Counted from the stretch's first letter, positions 26,422 through 35,662 are shown. The stretch is 64,000 nt of DNA from an uncultured Oscillospiraceae bacterium (GCA_947631865.1 CANRNF010000002.1:1-64000), one strand, 5' to 3'. Numbers and translations are program-made. Notes: a model not told the origin generated them from the sequence alone.

Positions 26422-27159
26422 ATGAAAAAACTGTCCAAACGGCTGGGGGCGCTGGCGCTGACGGCGCTGATGCTCCTTGGCACATTTCCTGGGGCGGCGT
26501 TTGCGGCCGAGAGTGTTGATCCGGACGACGCCTCGGGGTTCGTCTCCCTGGCGGAGGCGGTGCCTGACGTGATACTGGAGATACGGTACTACTCTACCTA
26601 TAACTTCGTAGGCGACAGGATCGACGGCTATGAGGAGCCCTGCGCCCTTCTCACCAAGGAGGCCGCGGAGGCCCTGCAGGCGGCGGCCACCGACGCGGAG
26701 GAGCAGGGCTACCGCCTGAAAGTCTACGACGCCTACCGGCCCCAGATGGCCGTGGACAATTTCGTGGAGTGGGCGGAGGATGTGGACGACACCCGCATGA
26801 AGGAATACTTCTACCCGGAGCTGGATAAGTCCGTTCTGTTCGACCAGGGCTATATCGACGCCAAGTCCGGCCACAGCCGGGGCAGTACCCTGGATCTGAC
26901 GCTGTTCGATATGGACACGGGCAAGGAGCTGGACATGGGCGGCACCTTCGACTACTTCGGGGAACTGTCTCACCCGGACTACGTGGGGGACCTGACGGAG
27001 GAGCAGATCGCGAACCGCAATACCCTGCGGGATATCATGGTGGATAACGGCTTCCGGCCGCTGGATACGGAGTGGTGGCACTTCACCCTGGAGGAGGAGC
27101 CCTATCCGGACACATACTTCACTTTCCCGGTCACCAGCGACTCTGTCGCTGCTGGCTGA
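26422..27159 (+). CDS. Secreted D-Ala-D-Ala dipeptidase (VanX/DdpX-like, peptidase M15D)
   Basis: A 245-residue zinc dipeptidase. The ATG at 26422 (RBS GGAAGGA) gives a clear signal peptide, LGALALTALMLLGTFPGAAFA; the track start at 26356 is too early. Zinc ligands and base are visible in SGHSRGSTLDLTL (His, Asp) and DTEWWHF (Glu, His), the M15D signature, and YDAYRPQMAV carries the conserved Arg. VanX hydrolyses D-Ala-D-Ala in the cytoplasm to support vancomycin resistance. This one is predicted to be exported, and there is no vanH/vanA nearby, so a role in cell-wall dipeptide scavenging is more likely. It follows the small peptide gene by 37 bases. Confidence 0.88.
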   Translation: MKKLSKRLGALALTALMLLGTFPGAAFAAESVDPDDASGFVSLAEAVPDVILEIRYYSTYNFVGDRIDGYEEPCALLTKEAAEALQAAATDAEEQGYRLKVYDAYRPQMAVDNFVEWAEDVDDTRMKEYFYPELDKSVLFDQGYIDAKSGHSRGSTLDLTLFDMDTGKELDMGGTFDYFGELSHPDYVGDLTEEQIANRNTLRDIMVDNGFRPLDTEWWHFTLEEEPYPDTYFTFPVTSDSVAAG

Positions 27160-27176
27160 CGAGCTGAAGGGAGATC

Positions 27177-27217
27177 AGAAGGAGGAGTACACGATCTGTG
27201 TGCTCCTTCTTTTTTTG
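27177..27217 (+). terminator. Terminator after the dipeptidase
   Basis: AGAAGGAG...CTCCTTCT with an inner ACAC/GTGT pairing, followed by seven T residues. It closes the peptide-dipeptidase unit. Confidence 0.85.
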
Positions 27218-27246
27218 TTTGGATGGTGGGCGAACCTCGGCGCGGC

Positions 27247-27317
27247 GTGCAATTCGAGTCGTGATTTTGTCGATTCGGGACAAAGCGGTTGACAACCGCC
27301 CCGGATTATTTGATACT
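27247..27317 (+). promoter_or_regulatory. Shared promoter/operator element, copy B
   Basis: TGCAATTCGAGTCGTGA, then TTTTGTCGATTCGGGACAAA, then TTGACA (27289-27294), a 17-bp spacer and GATACT. ATTCG is repeated 21 bp apart (27252 and 27273), a two-helical-turn direct repeat. The element lies 66 bases before the NlpC/P60 protein start. Confidence 0.85.
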
Positions 27318-27382
27318 ATAAACTAAATTGGCAGTACAATGTCCATGGCTGACAAAAAATCATGATCGGGGAGGCAGCGGAT

Positions 27383-29272
27383 ATGTTCTATGGGAAAAAG
27401 CGGGCACTGAGCGCGCTGCTGGCGCTGGCTGTTCTGGCAGGTCTCGCGCCGGCGGCTTGGGCCGCTGGAGAGGTGACTCTCATGCCCGGCGTGACGCCGG
27501 AGATGGAGGATGCCGATTATTGGGCGGACCGGCAGCCGGGCGCGGACGAGATCATCCTGACGCCGGAGAAGATCCAGGCGTTCAACCTGGACAGCGCCGA
27601 GCGGGAGGGCACAATGGTCATGGACCTGCGCTCCGCCGGCGAGACATACAACGGGCCGGTCTATAACGAGAACCTGGAAAAGTCCGCCACCGCGGACGGG
27701 GAGTATTACTTCGGCTGGACCTATACCGGCGAAGGGGAGGAGGCCCCGTGGGAGTACTTCCAGGCCATGATCGACAACTGCCAGGACCCCAACGCCGGGG
27801 AGGACGCGCCGGTACGCTACGGGATCGCCGTAAAGCGCACGCTGCTGCGGGTGTTCCCCAGCCCGGACCCTATTTTGGACGACCCCAACGACCCGGATTT
27901 CGACTACCAGTCCCTGAGCTCCATCCGGGTCAACGAGCCCATGCTCATCTATAACACCTCCGCCGACGGGAAGTACTACCAGGCCCGGATATCCAGCTGC
28001 TCCGGCTGGGTGCCGGCGGAGGACGTGGCCCTGTGCGCCGACAAGGACGAGTGGCTCTCCGCCTGGGACCTGCCGTGGGAGAAGCTGCTGGTGGTGTATG
28101 GGAACAAGGTTTACACCGACGCCTCCAACTCCCACCCGGAGACGGCCGTGCGCATGCTGAGCCAGGGCACGGCTCTGGAGCTGGTGACGGACGTCGAGCC
28201 GGACCAGCTCATCGGCAACCGCTCGCCCTACCACAACTATGTGGTGTACCTGCCCGTGCGCCGGGCGGATGGCAGCTATGAAAAACAGATGGCCCTCATC
28301 CCCGTGACCGCCAAGGTCAGCGTGGGGTATCTGCCCCTGACCATGCGGAACATCGCCATGGTGGCCCTGGAGAGCCTGGGGGACGCCTACGGCTGGGGCG
28401 GGATGCTGGACGTGGAGGACTGCTCCGGCATGATCCGCACCATCTACCGCTGCTTTGGCCTGGATATCGGCCGTAACGGCAACTGGCAGTGGAACATGAA
28501 CATCGAGAAGATCGACATGGCCAACATGTCCCTGGAGGAGAAGAAGCTCATCCTGGACGCGCTGCCCCTGGGCGCGGCGCTGTGCTTCGACGGGCATGAG
28601 ATGATGTACCTGGGCAAGGTGGACGGTGAGTATTATGTGGTCAGCACTGTGAGCAGCATCGTCAGCCCCAGCTCCGGGAGCATCCTGCGGACCCGTGACG
28701 TGATGATCAACGACATGCAGGTGAAGCGGGGCAGCGGCAAGACCTGGCTGGGGGCGCTGAACATGGCGTTCATGCCCTGCTACGCCAAGCTGGAGGGCAA
28801 AACTTACGATTTCCCGGCCCTGCAATGGTACCATGACGGCGTGGCCTGGTGCCTGGGGTCGGGCGTGATGCCGGGGCTGGATATTGACGACACCTTCGGC
28901 GTGGGCACGCCAGCCAGCCGGGCGGATCTGGACTATGCTCTGGACGTACTGGCGCGCGGGCCTGATGAAGAGGCCGCTGGTGAGGAAGAACAAACGGCCG
29001 GGGAGCCGGATACCAGTCCTGTGAGCCTGAACGAGGCGCTGACGGCGCTGTGGGAGCTGGCCGTGGCCCAGGATTGGCCCGGGGCGGCGGACAGCCCGTT
29101 CCCCTATGACTGGGCGCTGGACGCGGGTATAGTGACCGGCGACGACTGGGCCCTGCCCATCGGCGACCCGGTGAGCCGGGAGGGCCTGGCCACGTATCTT
29201 GCCCGGTACGGCCAGCTTTGCCCCGCCGCGCAGGAGACGGAGGAGGCAGAAGACACGGAAAACGCCGCGTAA
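27383..29272 (+). CDS. Secreted SH3/NlpC-P60 peptidase with C-terminal SLH-like repeats
   Basis: A 629-residue exported protein. The ATG at 27383 follows GGGGAGG and gives the signal peptide KKRALSALLALAVLAGLAPAAWA. Residues ~130-300 resemble SH3 cell-wall-binding domains (RVNEPMLIYNTSADGKYYQARISSCSGWVPAED). Residues ~320-460 are NlpC/P60-like: the Cys nucleophile lies in VEDCSGMIRTIYRCFGLD and the His in FDGHEMMYLGKVDGEYYVV. Two C-terminal segments (WYHDGVAWCLGSGVMPG and DWALDAGIVTGD) resemble SLH repeats that tether proteins to the wall. The expected role is cleavage of peptidoglycan stem peptides. It is probably cotranscribed with the Sel1 lipoprotein 42 bases downstream. Confidence 0.82.
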   Translation: MFYGKKRALSALLALAVLAGLAPAAWAAGEVTLMPGVTPEMEDADYWADRQPGADEIILTPEKIQAFNLDSAEREGTMVMDLRSAGETYNGPVYNENLEKSATADGEYYFGWTYTGEGEEAPWEYFQAMIDNCQDPNAGEDAPVRYGIAVKRTLLRVFPSPDPILDDPNDPDFDYQSLSSIRVNEPMLIYNTSADGKYYQARISSCSGWVPAEDVALCADKDEWLSAWDLPWEKLLVVYGNKVYTDASNSHPETAVRMLSQGTALELVTDVEPDQLIGNRSPYHNYVVYLPVRRADGSYEKQMALIPVTAKVSVGYLPLTMRNIAMVALESLGDAYGWGGMLDVEDCSGMIRTIYRCFGLDIGRNGNWQWNMNIEKIDMANMSLEEKKLILDALPLGAALCFDGHEMMYLGKVDGEYYVVSTVSSIVSPSSGSILRTRDVMINDMQVKRGSGKTWLGALNMAFMPCYAKLEGKTYDFPALQWYHDGVAWCLGSGVMPGLDIDDTFGVGTPASRADLDYALDVLARGPDEEAAGEEEQTAGEPDTSPVSLNEALTALWELAVAQDWPGAADSPFPYDWALDAGIVTGDDWALPIGDPVSREGLATYLARYGQLCPAAQETEEAEDTENAA

Positions 29273-29314
29273 AATAATAGTTAAGAAATAATAAACTTGG
29301 GAGGTACATACAAA

Positions 29315-32300
29315 ATGAAGCTTCGGAAGGTATTGGCATTCATCCTGGCGGCGGCCATGCTGCTGGGACTATGCACGGGCTGCGGAAAAAAGCCCGAGGA
29401 GATGTATGACGAGGCCATGGAGGCCATAGACAGCGGCGACGCCGCCAAAGGCGAGGAGCTGCTGACCAAGGCGGCGGAGAAGGACTATGTCCCCGCCAGC
29501 GCCAAGCTGGGCTATATGTATGCCAGCGGCGACGGCGTGGAGAAGGACCTGGCCAAGGCCGCGGAGATGTACCAGAAGGCCGCGGACGGCGGCGACGGCA
29601 AGAGCATGCTCTACCTGGGCACCATGTACCTCGCGGGCGATGGCGTGGAGAAAGACGAGGCCAAGGCCTTTGAGCTGCTCACCCAGGCGGCGGAGCTGGT
29701 CCCCGAAGCCTATTTGAACCTGGGCATGGCTTACCACTTCGGTGTGGGCACGGAGAAGGACTACGCCAAGGCCGTAGAGTGCTGGACCAAGGGCTTGGAG
29801 GAATGCGAGGAGGGACACCACACGACCTGGTGCGCCGCCAGCTTGGCCGAGTGCTATTACTACGGCATGGGCACGGAGCAGAGCTTTGAAAAGGCCTTTG
29901 AACTGTTTTCCCAGACCGCGGAGGATGGCTACGCCCATTCCCAGCAGTATATGGGCCGGTTCTCTCAGTTCGGCTACGGTGTGGTGGACATAGACTATAC
30001 CCAGGCGGCGGAGTGGTACCAGAAGGCCGCGGATGGCGGCGACGCGGGCGGCATGATATTCCTGGGCGACCTTTATGCGGCCGGCCAGGGTGTGGAAAAA
30101 GACGAGGCGAAGGCCGATGAGCTGTACGGCCAGGCGCTTAAGACGCTCACCGAGGCCGGCGAGGACGCGCGGTATGACAGCGGATACTTCCTCCTGGGCT
30201 ACATCTACAAAAACGGCCTGGGCGTGGAAGAAGACGCCGACAAGGCCCTGGAGTACTTCACTGCCTCTGCGGATATGGGCGACCCGGACGGCATGTTCGA
30301 CCTGGCCCGGTGCCATTACGACGCGGGCGAATACGACGAGGCCCTGGAGCTTTTCACCGAATGCGCGGATATGAACATGCCCGAGGCCATGGTGCAGCTT
30401 GGCTATATGTACGCCGCAGGCCAGGGCGTGGAGCTTGATTACGCCAAAGCTCTGGACCTTTTTGAGCAGGCCGAGGCCCTGGACGACCCCTACGTGTGCT
30501 TCTACCTGGCCGACATGTACATGTACGGTCTGGCCGTGGAGGAGGACTATGTCAAGGCACGGGAGTACTATGAGCAGGTCCTGACCATCCCCGAGACAGG
30601 CGACTTCGCCCTGGGCTACGCCGCGGAGAACGACGGCTGGTTCTATGAGTACGGCACGGGCGTGGAGCAGGATCAGGCCAAGGCCGAAGAGCTCTACGCT
30701 CAGGCTTTCGAAGCCGCCTCGGAGGACGAGGACTACAGCTACAACGCGCTGGTGCTGGGCTACCTTTACATGACCGGGGAGGGCGTGGAGCAGGACTATG
30801 AAAAGGCCCTGGAATACTTCACCGCCGCGGCGGAGGACGATATCTTCGAGGCCGAGTGCCAGGCAGGCGCGATATATCTCATGGGTCTCGGCACGGAGCA
30901 GGACGAGGCCAAGGGCCTGGAGATGCTGGAGGACGCGGCGGAGCGCGGCGTGCCCGAGGCTTATTACTATCTGGGCACCGCCTATGCGGACGGCGACGGC
31001 GTGGAGCGGGACTACGCCAAGGCCCGGGAGCTCCTGGAACAGGGCGAGGCCTTGGGCGTCGCCGACGTCTGCTACTATCTGGCCGACATGTATATGTATG
31101 GCCTGGGCGTGGAGGAGGACTATGTCAAGGCGCGGGAGTACTACGAGCAGTCCATGATCCGCGCCCAGGGCGACGACGCGACTGTGGGCTACGCCGCGGA
31201 GAACGACGGCTGGTTCTATGAGTACGGCATGGGCGTGGAGATGGACAAGGCCAAGGCCTTCGAGCTCTACACCCAGTCGGCGGAGCTGGGCTATGTGGAC
31301 GGCCAGACCTCCCTGGGCCGGTTCTATGACTACGGCTACGGCGTGGTGGACGTAGACGACGCCAAGGCGGCGGAGCTCTATGCCCAGGCCGCGGACCAGG
31401 GCGACGCCGAGGCCATGCTGTACCTGGCCTGGCTCTATGACTTCGGTCAGGGCGTGGAGCAGGATCAGGCCAAGGCCGAAGAGCTCTATGCCCAGGCTTT
31501 CGAGGCCGCCTCGGAAAACGAGGACTACAGCTACGACCAGCTGGTGCTGGGCTACCTTTATCTGGACGGCACCGGCGTGGAGCAGGACTATGCCAAGGCC
31601 CTGGAATACTTCACCGCCGCGGCGGAGGACGACATCTTCGAGGCCGCGTGCGAGGCGGGCACCCTGTATCTCGTGGGTCACGGCACAGAGAAGGACGAGG
31701 CAAAGGGCATTGAGTTGCTCCAGGACGCGGCAGAACACGGCGTGCCAGAGGCCATGTGCGGTCTGGGCTACGCCTATGCCTATGGCGATGGCGTGGAGCG
31801 GGATGACGCCCAGGCGGTCCAGTGGCTCGAAAAGGCCGCGGACATGGGAAATGCCAACGCCATGAACCAGCTTGGCTATATGTACGCCAACGGCGAGGGC
31901 GTGGAGCAGGACTGCGATAAGGCCCTGGAGATATTCACCCAGGTGGCGGCGTCGGACGCGTCCGATTATGACAGAGGCTATGCGCTGTACTGCCTGGGCT
32001 ATATGTACGGACACGGCCTGGGCGTGGAGGAGGACGACGCCAAGGCCGTAGAGTATTACACCCAGGCGGCGGAGCTGGGCGATACGTCGGCCGTGGGCGA
32101 GCTGGGCGACGCCTATGCCCGCGGCAAGGGCGTGGAGCAGGACGGCGAGGAGGCCCTGAAGTGGTACGGCCAGGCCGCGGAGGCCGGTGACCCCGACGGC
32201 CTGGACTGCATGGGCGACATGTATTTCTGGGGCGACGGCGTGGACGTGGACAAGGCCAAAGCCTTCGACTACTACACCCAGGCCGCGGAGATGGGCGACC

Positions 32301-35026
32301 AGGACGCCCAGTTCCAGATGGGCCGGTTCTATGAAAACGGCTACGGCGTGGTGGACAAGGACACGACCCAGGCGGCGGCGTGGTACGAAAAGTCCGCCGG
32401 ACAGGAGGATGCGGAGGGCATGCTGGCCCTGGCGCGGCTCTATATGGACGGCCGCGGCGTGGAGAAGGACGAAGCCAAGGCCGAGGAGATCATAAAGAGC
32501 CTGGTGGAGGACCTCACGGAGAAGGAGGAGACCGACACCCTCGCCCCCACGGAGAAGCGGGTGCTGGCCACCCTTTACGCCCACGGCGGTGTCCTTGACA
32601 AGGACGAGGAAAAGGCCGCGGCCCTCTATGCCGAGGCGGCAGAGGCCGGCAATTACGAGGCGGTGGCCGCCCTGGCCTATGCGTATCGGCACGGCGTGGG
32701 CGTAGAGGAGGACGCCGCCAAAGCGGCGGAACTCTATGCCCAGGCGGCGGAGCACGGGGTCGACAGGGCCATGCTTCTGTTGGGCAACATGTATTACTGG
32801 GGCGAAGGGGTGGACCAGGACTACGGCAAGGCCCTGGAGTTCTACACCCAGGCGGCGGAACTGGACAACGCCGAAGCCCAGAATGAACTGGGCACCATGT
32901 ATTACAACGGCGACGGTGTGGACCAGGACTATGAAAAGGCCCTGGCGTATTTCGAGTGCGCCGCGGATGAGAACAACGAAGACGAGATAAGATCCCGCGC
33001 GCTGTTCGATGCCGCCTATTTCTATCACTTCGGCCTGGGCACGGAAAAGGATATGGATAAGGCCGTGGAACTCTATGCCCAAGCGGCGGAACTGGGCGAC
33101 GACTCCGCCGCGTACAACCTGGGCAGACTGTATGAAGACGGCGAGGAAGTGGAAAAGGACCCTGCCAAGGCCCTGCGATACTTTACCCAGTCGGCGGAGG
33201 CGGGCGACGCCCACGCCATGCGGAAGGTGGGCGACGCCTACATGTTCGCCGACGGCGCGGAGCTTGACAGGGCCAAAGCCCTGGAGTGGTACGAAAAGGC
33301 CGCGGACGCGGGCGGCGAGACCGGCCCGTACATGATCGGCTACTTCTATGAAAACGGCTACGGCGTGGTGGACATCGACCTGGCCAAGGCGGTCGAGTGG
33401 TACGAAAAGGCGGCGGAGAACGACCAGCCGGAGGCCATGTACAATCTGGCCAGATGCTATGCGCAGGGCCTGGGCGTGGAGCAGGACGAGGCCAAGGCCC
33501 AGGAGCTCTACGAGAGCCTGGCGGAGCAGCTCACCGCCGTAGACGAGGAGGAGCTCTCCGGCCGGGAGGCGCGTGTTCTCGCCTGCCTCTATGAACTGGG
33601 CCAGGGCGTGGAGAAGGACGAGGCCAAGTCCGCGGAGCTCATGGCCGCCGCCGCGGAAATGGATGACTGGCGGGCCGTGGACTATCTTGGCCAGTTCTAT
33701 TACTACGCCATCGGCGTGGAGCAGGACAAGGCAAAGGCCGCGGAACTCTACACCCGGGCGGCGGAGCACGGCGTGCCCGGGGCGATGTACAATCTGGGCA
33801 CGATGTATCTCGCCGGCGACGGCGTGAGCCAAGACTACGCCCAGGCGCTGGCGTGGTTTGAAAAGGCGGCGGAGCAGCAGTTCCCCAACGCCTGTTACGC
33901 CCTGGGCTATATGTATGAGTTTGGCATCGGCGTGGAGCAGGACTACGACAAGGCCCTGGAATATTACGAAAAGGCGGCGGACCTGGGCGACGCCTACGCC
34001 ATGGGCCAGCTGGGCTATATGTACCACGTGGGCCACGGCGTGGAGGCGGACCTGGCCAAGGCCGCGGAGTATTACGGCAAAGCCCTCGCCACAGGGGAGG
34101 GCAGCTCGATAGCGGCGTCCAACCTGGCCGGGATGTATCTCTATGGCGACGGCGTGGAGGTGGACAAGGACAGAGCCTTCGAGCTCTATAACCAGGCGCT
34201 GGAGAAGGACGAAGGGAACACCTCGGCCCTGGAGGCCATGGGGGAGTTCTACCTGTACGGCGAGGGCTCGGTGGAGCAGGACCTGGCCCAGGCGGCGGAG
34301 TTCTTTGAAAAGGCCGGAGCGGACGACGTGGAGGCTGCCTACTACCTGGCGAATCTCTATGAGCTGGGCTACGGCGTGGAGAAGGACGAGGCCAAGGCGG
34401 AGGAGATGTTTGCGGACCTGGCCGGCCGGCTCACGAAGGAGGAGGACCCGGACTCCGCCGAGCAGCGCATCCTGGCCTATCTCTATAAGTACGGCAAGGG
34501 CGTGGAGAAGGACGAGGCCAAGGCGGTGGAGCTGCTTTCCGCCGCCGTGGAGGATGACAACTACCAGGCGGCCGACTCTCTGGCGCGGTGCTATCACGAC
34601 GGCGTGGGCGTGGAGAAGGATGAGGCCAAGGCGGTGGAGCTCTATGCGCTGGCCGCAGAGCATGGCGTCGCGTCTGCCGCCGGCGACCTGGGGGATATGT
34701 ATTATCAGGGCGACGGCGTGGCCCAGGACTGCGAAGAGGCGGCCAAGTGGCTCCAGCTGGGCGCGGACATGGGCGACGCCTACTGCCAGGGCTACCTGGG
34801 GTATCTGTATCTGGAAGGCGACGGCGTGGAACAGGACTACGGCGAGGCCCTCCGGCTCTTTGAGGAGGCCATGGACGAGGACGACGAGTCCCTGTACGCC
34901 CTGGGCACGATCTATGAAAACGGCCTGGGCGTGGAGCCGGATATGGATAAGGCCATGGACTATTACACGCAGGCCGCGGACAGGGGCGTGGAGACCGCCG
35001 TCCAGCGGCTGGCAGAAGCGAAGTGA
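29315..35026 (+). CDS. Giant Sel1-repeat lipoprotein (~1,903 residues)
   Basis: The ATG at 29315 follows GGGAGG and encodes a lipoprotein signal peptide with lipobox LCTGC. The rest is almost wholly Sel1-like repeats, ~36-residue helix pairs of the pattern A..LG.MY..G.GVE.D..KA.E.Y..AAE.G. Length implies roughly fifty units. A few spacers interrupt them, for example around ENDGWFYEYG and the DLTEKEETDTLAPTEKRVL insert. The mature protein is very acidic (GVEQDYEKA, GVEKDEAKA). Sel1 solenoids are protein-interaction scaffolds; this one would sit on the outer face of the membrane. Longer blocks are duplicated inside the gene. No catalytic domain is visible, and the binding partner is unknown. 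Confidence 0.93.
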   Translation: MKLRKVLAFILAAAMLLGLCTGCGKKPEEMYDEAMEAIDSGDAAKGEELLTKAAEKDYVPASAKLGYMYASGDGVEKDLAKAAEMYQKAADGGDGKSMLYLGTMYLAGDGVEKDEAKAFELLTQAAELVPEAYLNLGMAYHFGVGTEKDYAKAVECWTKGLEECEEGHHTTWCAASLAECYYYGMGTEQSFEKAFELFSQTAEDGYAHSQQYMGRFSQFGYGVVDIDYTQAAEWYQKAADGGDAGGMIFLGDLYAAGQGVEKDEAKADELYGQALKTLTEAGEDARYDSGYFLLGYIYKNGLGVEEDADKALEYFTASADMGDPDGMFDLARCHYDAGEYDEALELFTECADMNMPEAMVQLGYMYAAGQGVELDYAKALDLFEQAEALDDPYVCFYLADMYMYGLAVEEDYVKAREYYEQVLTIPETGDFALGYAAENDGWFYEYGTGVEQDQAKAEELYAQAFEAASEDEDYSYNALVLGYLYMTGEGVEQDYEKALEYFTAAAEDDIFEAECQAGAIYLMGLGTEQDEAKGLEMLEDAAERGVPEAYYYLGTAYADGDGVERDYAKARELLEQGEALGVADVCYYLADMYMYGLGVEEDYVKAREYYEQSMIRAQGDDATVGYAAENDGWFYEYGMGVEMDKAKAFELYTQSAELGYVDGQTSLGRFYDYGYGVVDVDDAKAAELYAQAADQGDAEAMLYLAWLYDFGQGVEQDQAKAEELYAQAFEAASENEDYSYDQLVLGYLYLDGTGVEQDYAKALEYFTAAAEDDIFEAACEAGTLYLVGHGTEKDEAKGIELLQDAAEHGVPEAMCGLGYAYAYGDGVERDDAQAVQWLEKAADMGNANAMNQLGYMYANGEGVEQDCDKALEIFTQVAASDASDYDRGYALYCLGYMYGHGLGVEEDDAKAVEYYTQAAELGDTSAVGELGDAYARGKGVEQDGEEALKWYGQAAEAGDPDGLDCMGDMYFWGDGVDVDKAKAFDYYTQAAEMGDQDAQFQMGRFYENGYGVVDKDTTQAAAWYEKSAGQEDAEGMLALARLYMDGRGVEKDEAKAEEIIKSLVEDLTEKEETDTLAPTEKRVLATLYAHGGVLDKDEEKAAALYAEAAEAGNYEAVAALAYAYRHGVGVEEDAAKAAELYAQAAEHGVDRAMLLLGNMYYWGEGVDQDYGKALEFYTQAAELDNAEAQNELGTMYYNGDGVDQDYEKALAYFECAADENNEDEIRSRALFDAAYFYHFGLGTEKDMDKAVELYAQAAELGDDSAAYNLGRLYEDGEEVEKDPAKALRYFTQSAEAGDAHAMRKVGDAYMFADGAELDRAKALEWYEKAADAGGETGPYMIGYFYENGYGVVDIDLAKAVEWYEKAAENDQPEAMYNLARCYAQGLGVEQDEAKAQELYESLAEQLTAVDEEELSGREARVLACLYELGQGVEKDEAKSAELMAAAAEMDDWRAVDYLGQFYYYAIGVEQDKAKAAELYTRAAEHGVPGAMYNLGTMYLAGDGVSQDYAQALAWFEKAAEQQFPNACYALGYMYEFGIGVEQDYDKALEYYEKAADLGDAYAMGQLGYMYHVGHGVEADLAKAAEYYGKALATGEGSSIAASNLAGMYLYGDGVEVDKDRAFELYNQALEKDEGNTSALEAMGEFYLYGEGSVEQDLAQAAEFFEKAGADDVEAAYYLANLYELGYGVEKDEAKAEEMFADLAGRLTKEEDPDSAEQRILAYLYKYGKGVEKDEAKAVELLSAAVEDDNYQAADSLARCYHDGVGVEKDEAKAVELYALAAEHGVASAAGDLGDMYYQGDGVAQDCEEAAKWLQLGADMGDAYCQGYLGYLYLEGDGVEQDYGEALRLFEEAMDEDDESLYALGTIYENGLGVEPDMDKAMDYYTQAADRGVETAVQRLAEAK

Positions 35027-35082
35027 TGCTTTTTCCGGCCCATTGACCCTTATGTTTCTGCATTCAGACCATTCAGTTTAAG

Positions 35083-35116
35083 ACCTCCCTGCCGCAGACG
35101 CGGCAGGGAGGTTTTT
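35083..35116 (+). terminator. Terminator after the Sel1 gene
   Basis: ACCTCCCTGCCGC-AGAC-GCGGCAGGGAGGT followed by TTTT: a perfect 13-bp stem, 57 bases after the stop. Confidence 0.92.
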
Positions 35117-35149
35117 CGGTTTTCGGGGGCCTTTTTTTCCGGCCGAGGA

Positions 35150-35219
35150 TGCAATTCGAGTCGTGATTTTGTCGATTCGAGACAAACCGGTTGACAACTG
35201 GCCCGGAGCGTTCGATATT
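35150..35219 (+). promoter_or_regulatory. Shared promoter/operator element, copy C
   Basis: TGCAATTCGAGTCGTGA, TTTTGTCGATTCGAGACAAA and TTGACA (35191-35196), a 17-bp spacer and GATATT. It is almost identical to copy B. It abuts the GH3-family remnant with only eight bases between the -10 box and the first codon of the open frame, so it now drives a broken gene or the ABC locus beyond. Confidence 0.85.
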
Positions 35220-35227
35220 GTAACAGA

Positions 35228-35662
35228 GTGAACAGGACGATCAATCTCGTGGCGGAAAAAACCACGGAAAAGGCGCTGCAGGTGACCGTGGAACGATCCT
35301 GCCAGGAAATGGGCATCGATCTGGAGGATTTTTCCGTCTACCCCAACACCGATGTGATGTCCAACCGATACGACTTCCTCATTGAACCGATGCACGAGAT
35401 CACGAAATTCGATATGGCAGCGCTGAAGGAAAGCATCTATAAGAATCTCTGTGAGGCGAACGTCAGGATCGTGTAATCCTTCGACGAGCACAAACTGGAT
35501 AAACCGGAGGTGTTCTTCCTGCAGCCGGAGACCTCTTTGCTTTACCACGATATGATGGTGTACCAGGGAGCGTCCATGAACCAGCTCAAGCCGGTGCGCG
35601 TCATCCTGAACGAGCGGCAGAGGAAATTCTTCTTTGGTCTTCTGCAGAAAATGGACGAATAA
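35228..35662 (+). pseudogene. GH3-family (acyl-acid-amido synthetase-like) C-terminal remnant
   Basis: Two blocks in the same frame are separated by one in-frame TAA at 35474. The first encodes INLVAEKTTEKALQVTVERS and GIDLEDFSVYPNTDVMSNRY. The second encodes FDEHKLDKPEVFFLQPETSL and GASMNQLKPVRVILNERQRK, then FFFGLL. These match the C-terminal part of bacterial GH3 auxin-responsive-promoter-family proteins, normally ~500-550 residues long; the adenylating N-terminal two thirds is missing. The GTG that opens the frame has no RBS. The fragment is therefore truncated and stop-interrupted. The short listed ORF (82 residues) is only its first half. Confidence 0.8.

Noticed and set aside
26422-27159. 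Calling the VanX-like gene a vancomycin-resistance determinant
   Set aside because: There is no vanH, ligase or VanRS system, and the protein has a signal peptide, which is incompatible with the cytoplasmic VanX role.
29369-34663. A 1,764-residue minus-strand ORF opposite the Sel1 gene
   Set aside because: It is the antisense shadow of a highly repetitive, G+C-rich coding sequence. The + strand has a start with RBS, a lipobox and a clear protein family; the minus frame has none.
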